Positions 6,887 through 9,566 of a DNA stretch of 9,566 nt are shown in pieces (position 1 is the stretch's first letter; each line of letters opens with the position of its first letter). The notes under the pieces were generated by a model that had not been told where the DNA came from, did not search any database, and saw nothing but the letters and a program-made list of their open reading frames with translations. Source of the DNA: a bacterium (GTDB lineage: Archaea > Thermoproteota > Nitrososphaeria > Nitrososphaerales > CADDZS01); assembly GCA_027310845.1 (NCBI GenBank), contig DAIDAB010000066.1:1-9566 (forward strand). Direction: 5' to 3'. Made by a program: the position numbers and the translations under genes.

Positions 6887-7819
6887 CTACTTGGAGAGCA
6901 GTCTCCAGGATAGTACTATTCCCAAGCCTGAGAGGATCACAGCGAACGCAGTCAGGACTCCAAAGTCTACCCAAAGCGGGACCCCAAGTGACCCTGGCGA
7001 ACCAAGCAAAAGCTGTCTTGCTCCATCAACTGCGTAGCTTACTGGGTTGAATTTCACTACATTCTTGAGCCAATCTGGCATTATCGTAATTGGGAGCATC
7101 GCATTGCTTGCAAAAAGGAGGGGCAGATTGAGCAGGTTGATTATCGCCATTTGGGTCTGCCAGTCGCTACCGCGCAACGCGAGCATTACGAATAGTGAAG
7201 AGAGCCCAAATGCCATCAAGAACAATATCGTGAAAGCACCAGCTATGCTGAGCGCATTGAGGTGCGAAGTGTCCATACCTAGCCCTACAGCGATTCCGAG
7301 GACTATCGCAGCCTGTATCAACGACCTGATCACGCTTTGTAGTATCTTGCCAACCACTATAGCTCCGCGTCCAACCGGTGTGCTGAGTGCCTTATTCATG
7401 AATCCAAATCTCTTGTCAAACACGACAGACATTCCGCTGAAAGCCGCCGTGAACAAGATTATGAAAGCTAGCATTCCGGCCGAAAGAAATGAAAAGTAGC
7501 TAGTAGTGCCAAATTCCTTCAGGTTGAGCGCCGCTATCTCTGCAGGAGTGATGCCGGGCTGGCTTGAAATGAATGCGCCGAAATTAAGCGCCTTGCCAAA
7601 CAACCCCAGCCACACTATTGGCTGTATCAAAGAAATGAACAGTTGAATTGGGTTCTTGTACCATTTTATGAGATCCCTGTTTGTCAGAGCCCAGAGTCCA
7701 TGCAACGGACTCTTGTTTAATTTCGGAGCCGCGCGGAATGCTTTTTCCTGCTCTCTTTCCTCTTCTAATGCTCTTTCTTCGGCCGTAGTTACTGCTCTTA
7801 TTGAAATATTTTCTGCCAT
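6887..7819 (-). CDS. ABC-2 type transporter permease (DrrB-like)
   Basis: A 310-residue membrane permease paired with the ATPase gene that ends 16 bases upstream. An N-terminal charged, probably helical tail (about residues 1-35, rich in Glu and Arg) precedes six hydrophobic segments near 58-76, 108-130, 154-181, 190-214, 224-243 and 284-307. Family features are FDKRFGFMNKALSTPVGR (134-151), the cytoplasmic coupling region, and PLLFASNAMLPITIMPDWL with FNPVSYAVDGARQLLLG (233-273), the C-terminal signature of daunorubicin-resistance-type DrrB permeases. The ATG at 7819 is preceded by GAAGGG, 9 bases upstream, a plausible ribosome site between the two genes. Homologues export drugs, lipids or polysaccharides; the actual cargo cannot be read from the sequence. 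Confidence 0.92.
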   Translation of the reverse strand: MAENISIRAVTTAEERALEEEREQEKAFRAAPKLNKSPLHGLWALTNRDLIKWYKNPIQLFISLIQPIVWLGLFGKALNFGAFISSQPGITPAEIAALNLKEFGTTSYFSFLSAGMLAFIILFTAAFSGMSVVFDKRFGFMNKALSTPVGRGAIVVGKILQSVIRSLIQAAIVLGIAVGLGMDTSHLNALSIAGAFTILFLMAFGLSSLFVMLALRGSDWQTQMAIINLLNLPLLFASNAMLPITIMPDWLKNVVKFNPVSYAVDGARQLLLGSPGSLGVPLWVDFGVLTAFAVILSGLGIVLSWRLLSK

Positions 7820-7835
7820 TTTATTTTACCCTTCT

Positions 7836-8876
7836 TTAGCTGCGTGCCCTTCTCATCGTCATGCGCTGGCTCATCATTGCCATCCTGTTGGTCTCTTCTT
7901 CTCTCAGAGTGCGACCTGTGAATTCCAGGTACGCTTCATCAAGTGTCGGCTTTGTGAGAGATATTTTCGTGACGTGAAGCCCCCTTGACCTTATCATATC
8001 GATTATCTTGATGGAGGCCTCTTCTCCTATTTCGGACTTGACCCTATATTCGCCTCCGCTTTTCTTCACGTCTTTCACGAGATTGATCTTTGCAATATCG
8101 GAAGAAATGTCCGGTTCTGTCTCAACTACTCCGACCACTATTACATCTCCGCCAATGCTTGCCTTGAGTTCGTCAGGAGTTCCAATCTTGATTATATGGC
8201 CGTGATCAATGATGGCTATTCTGTCGCAGAGAGAATCAGCTTCCTCAAGGTAGTGGGTCGTGAGGAATAGAGTCATGTGATATGATTCTTTGAGCATCCT
8301 AATGTATTTCCACACCGCTGCGCGCGTTTGGACGTCGAGACCCAAGGTAGGCTCATCAAGGAAGAGAAGTTTAGGATAATTGATCAACCCGCAAGCTAAT
8401 TCTAGCCTTCTTCGCATGCCGCCAGAGTAAGTGCTAACCTTCCTGTTAGCTGCGTCTTCAAGTTCAACGAGCTTCAAAAGTTCTATCGCGTGAGACCTTG
8501 AATTGCTCCTAGGAATGCCATAGAGATCAGCGCAAAGTATAATGTTTTGGAGGCCTGTCAGATCCTCGTCGGCGGTATATTCCTGGGGAACCACGCCTAC
8601 GCTCCTTCTTACCTCCGTTGAATGCTTTTGAATGTCCAAACCTGCGATCTCAGCCTTTCCGCCTGAGGCTCTAAGAAGAGTAGTCAGGACGTTGATCGTA
8701 GTGCTCTTTCCCGCCCCATTAGGACCAAGAAATCCAAAGATCTCTCCCTCTTTTACTTCAAAGGAAACCCCGTCGACAGCCTTCAAGCTTCCAAAACTCT
8801 TCGAGAGGTTCTCTACCTTTACAATACTCGGCCTCTGACTATACTCCGTTTGCTTTACACTTTCTTGATTTGACAT
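7836..8876 (-). CDS. ABC transporter ATP-binding protein (DrrA-like)
   Basis: A 346-residue ATPase of the daunorubicin-resistance type, energising the DrrB-like permease encoded next. It has Walker A GPNGAGKST (51-59), Q-loop VGVVPQEY (Gln98), signature STYSGGMRRR (148-157), Walker B LLFLDEP (171-177; Asp174, Glu175), D-loop GLD (179-181) and switch His208 in TTHYLEEAD. The C-terminal DrrA-type regulatory domain is present and closes with PTLDEAYLEFTGR (310-322), the family's end motif. About 24 residues then follow, ending in a Met- and Arg-rich tail (RMAMMSQRMTMRRARS) that is unusual for the family. An N-terminal polar extension of about 17 residues precedes the usual start of the domain. 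It sits 35 bases after the PadR gene and is probably regulated by it. Confidence 0.93.
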   Translation of the reverse strand: MSNQESVKQTEYSQRPSIVKVENLSKSFGSLKAVDGVSFEVKEGEIFGFLGPNGAGKSTTINVLTTLLRASGGKAEIAGLDIQKHSTEVRRSVGVVPQEYTADEDLTGLQNIILCADLYGIPRSNSRSHAIELLKLVELEDAANRKVSTYSGGMRRRLELACGLINYPKLLFLDEPTLGLDVQTRAAVWKYIRMLKESYHMTLFLTTHYLEEADSLCDRIAIIDHGHIIKIGTPDELKASIGGDVIVVGVVETEPDISSDIAKINLVKDVKKSGGEYRVKSEIGEEASIKIIDMIRSRGLHVTKISLTKPTLDEAYLEFTGRTLREEETNRMAMMSQRMTMRRARS

Positions 8877-8883
8877 TTCTTGA
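8861..8883. repeat. Direct repeat TTTCTTGA across the DrrA-like start codon
   Basis: Two copies of TTTCTTGA (8861-8868 and 8876-8883) are spaced 15 bases apart on the plus strand, with TTGACA sequence associated with each. One copy lies inside the first codons of the ATPase gene and the other just upstream of its ATG. It could be an operator or translation-control element, or a chance A/T-rich repeat within coding sequence. Confidence 0.3.
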
Positions 8884-8911
8884 CACTATTTCCCTTCACA
8901 ATTAACCATAA

Positions 8912-9511
8912 TCAGCGGTTTTGACGAACTACTGGAACTTGCTTTGACTTGAAATGCTTCAGTTTTGTACCAACCCAACTTAATTGTCTCTCAAGCATTA
9001 GTGCATACTGCTTCAAGATGTACTCTGCGTCGTCCTCCGGCAGATGCTTTGTCTTTGATTCGAAGACTTCCTGCCACATTTCAAACTGCGCTCCCGTGCC
9101 CTCAATCAAGAACTTGTTGAGGAGCTCAGGTTTAATCAACTCCATGAATATGCGCCTCATTGCGCCCCAATTCTTTCCCATCTCGGCAAATTTCTCAGTG
9201 GCTTCACTGAGGTATTTTTCCCCTTTGGAGGTAATTTCATACACGCGCTGGGCTGTCGGCAGGTTCTTGCGCGCAGGGTGCGATTTGATGTAGTCTTCGG
9301 ATGAGAATTTCTTGAGTACTGGATAAATCGAACCTGCGCCAGGCCTCCAAGCACCCTCTGTTTTGCTCTCAATATCTTGAAGGATTTCATATCCATGCGC
9401 TGGTTTTTGAGAGATTCTATGTAGTAAGTAGTATGCAAGCAATCCTCTAGGGGCACCTTGAGGCCGAATTAAGCCCCCGAAATGTGGATCAACAACAGCT
9501 CTTTCGTTCAC
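8912..9511 (-). CDS. PadR-family transcriptional regulator
   Basis: A 199-residue DNA-binding regulator. The PadR winged helix-turn-helix spans about residues 22-104: GLLAYYLLHRI, then PAHGYEILQDIES, the recognition region RPGAGSIYPVLKKF (56-69) and the wing RVYEITSKGEKYL (89-101). The roughly 95-residue C-terminal part is helical, as in PadR proteins with a large dimerisation domain. PadR proteins commonly repress adjacent multidrug exporter genes and release DNA on binding the exported compound. The DrrA- and DrrB-like genes follow directly on the same strand, so control of that exporter, and of itself, is the likely role. The start is GTG 9511: an in-frame TGA lies three codons upstream and no ATG is available nearby. 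A good TATA box precedes it. Confidence 0.93.
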   Translation of the reverse strand: MNERAVVDPHFGGLIRPQGAPRGLLAYYLLHRISQKPAHGYEILQDIESKTEGAWRPGAGSIYPVLKKFSSEDYIKSHPARKNLPTAQRVYEITSKGEKYLSEATEKFAEMGKNWGAMRRIFMELIKPELLNKFLIEGTGAQFEMWQEVFESKTKHLPEDDAEYILKQYALMLERQLSWVGTKLKHFKSKQVPVVRQNR

Positions 9512-9552
9512 AATTCTTCAGATCTCTTCGTTACACAAATGAGAACATAATC

Positions 9553-9563
9553 GGTATATATAT
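9553..9563 (-). promoter_or_regulatory. Putative TATA box for the PadR-exporter operon
   Basis: TATATATA at 9555-9562 is centred about 47 bases upstream of the GTG at 9511, predicting a start site near 9532 and a leader of about 21 bases. The element is a perfect palindrome, so it could also serve a divergent gene beyond the right edge of the window. No clear PadR-type inverted repeat was recognised between it and the gene. Confidence 0.5.
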
Positions 9564-9566
9564 TGA

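Noticed and set aside
9512..9566. A PadR-type operator (ATGT-N8-ACAT) upstream of the PadR gene
   Set aside because: Only ATGT-N8-GTGT is present on the minus strand, a direct rather than inverted arrangement, so it cannot be called as an operator.

Overview
The window looks archaeal. It encodes the archaeal/eukaryotic-type initiation factor aIF2-beta and a short polyprenyl diphosphate synthase of the kind that supplies isoprenoid-ether lipids. Shine-Dalgarno signals are weak, and TATA-box-like AT-rich elements sit about 25-47 bases upstream of several starts. Respiratory complex I genes ending nuoL-nuoN, moderate GC and these promoters fit Thaumarchaeota/Nitrososphaeria best. That placement is inference; no rRNA or strictly lineage-specific marker is present.

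Layout. Positions 1-1929 (+ strand) hold the 3' end of nuoL followed by a complete nuoN, the distal end of a proton-pumping complex I operon. nuoN runs tail-to-tail, with a 4-base gap, into a minus-strand polyprenyl synthase gene (1934-2791). Upstream of that, on the same strand, is the aIF2-beta gene (2880-3305). About 565 bases of mostly featureless DNA follow (3306-3871). Next is a minus-strand gene for an uncharacterised PD-(D/E)XK, Cas4/RecB-like nuclease with an N-terminal CX2CX5C cysteine motif (3872-4696). No cas genes or CRISPR array accompany it.

From 4940 to 9511 five minus-strand genes form an ABC-2 exporter island. In transcription order they are a PadR-family regulator, a DrrA-like ATPase, a DrrB-like permease, then after 120 bases with its own TATA-like element a BcrA-like ATPase and a NosY/BcrB-like permease. 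The first three probably form one operon in which PadR senses a substrate and controls the exporter. The last two form a second exporter unit, with a TTG (or GTG) start for the permease six bases after, and in the same frame as, the ATPase stop codon.

The exporter island is accessory in character, while nuo, polyprenyl synthase and aIF2-beta are core genes. No rRNA, tRNA, insertion sequence or CRISPR array was found. The points most worth a second look are the cysteine arrangement of the nuclease, the in-frame TGA junction between the second ATPase and its permease, and the apparent lack of the usual lysine-containing segment after the second aspartate motif of the prenyl synthase.
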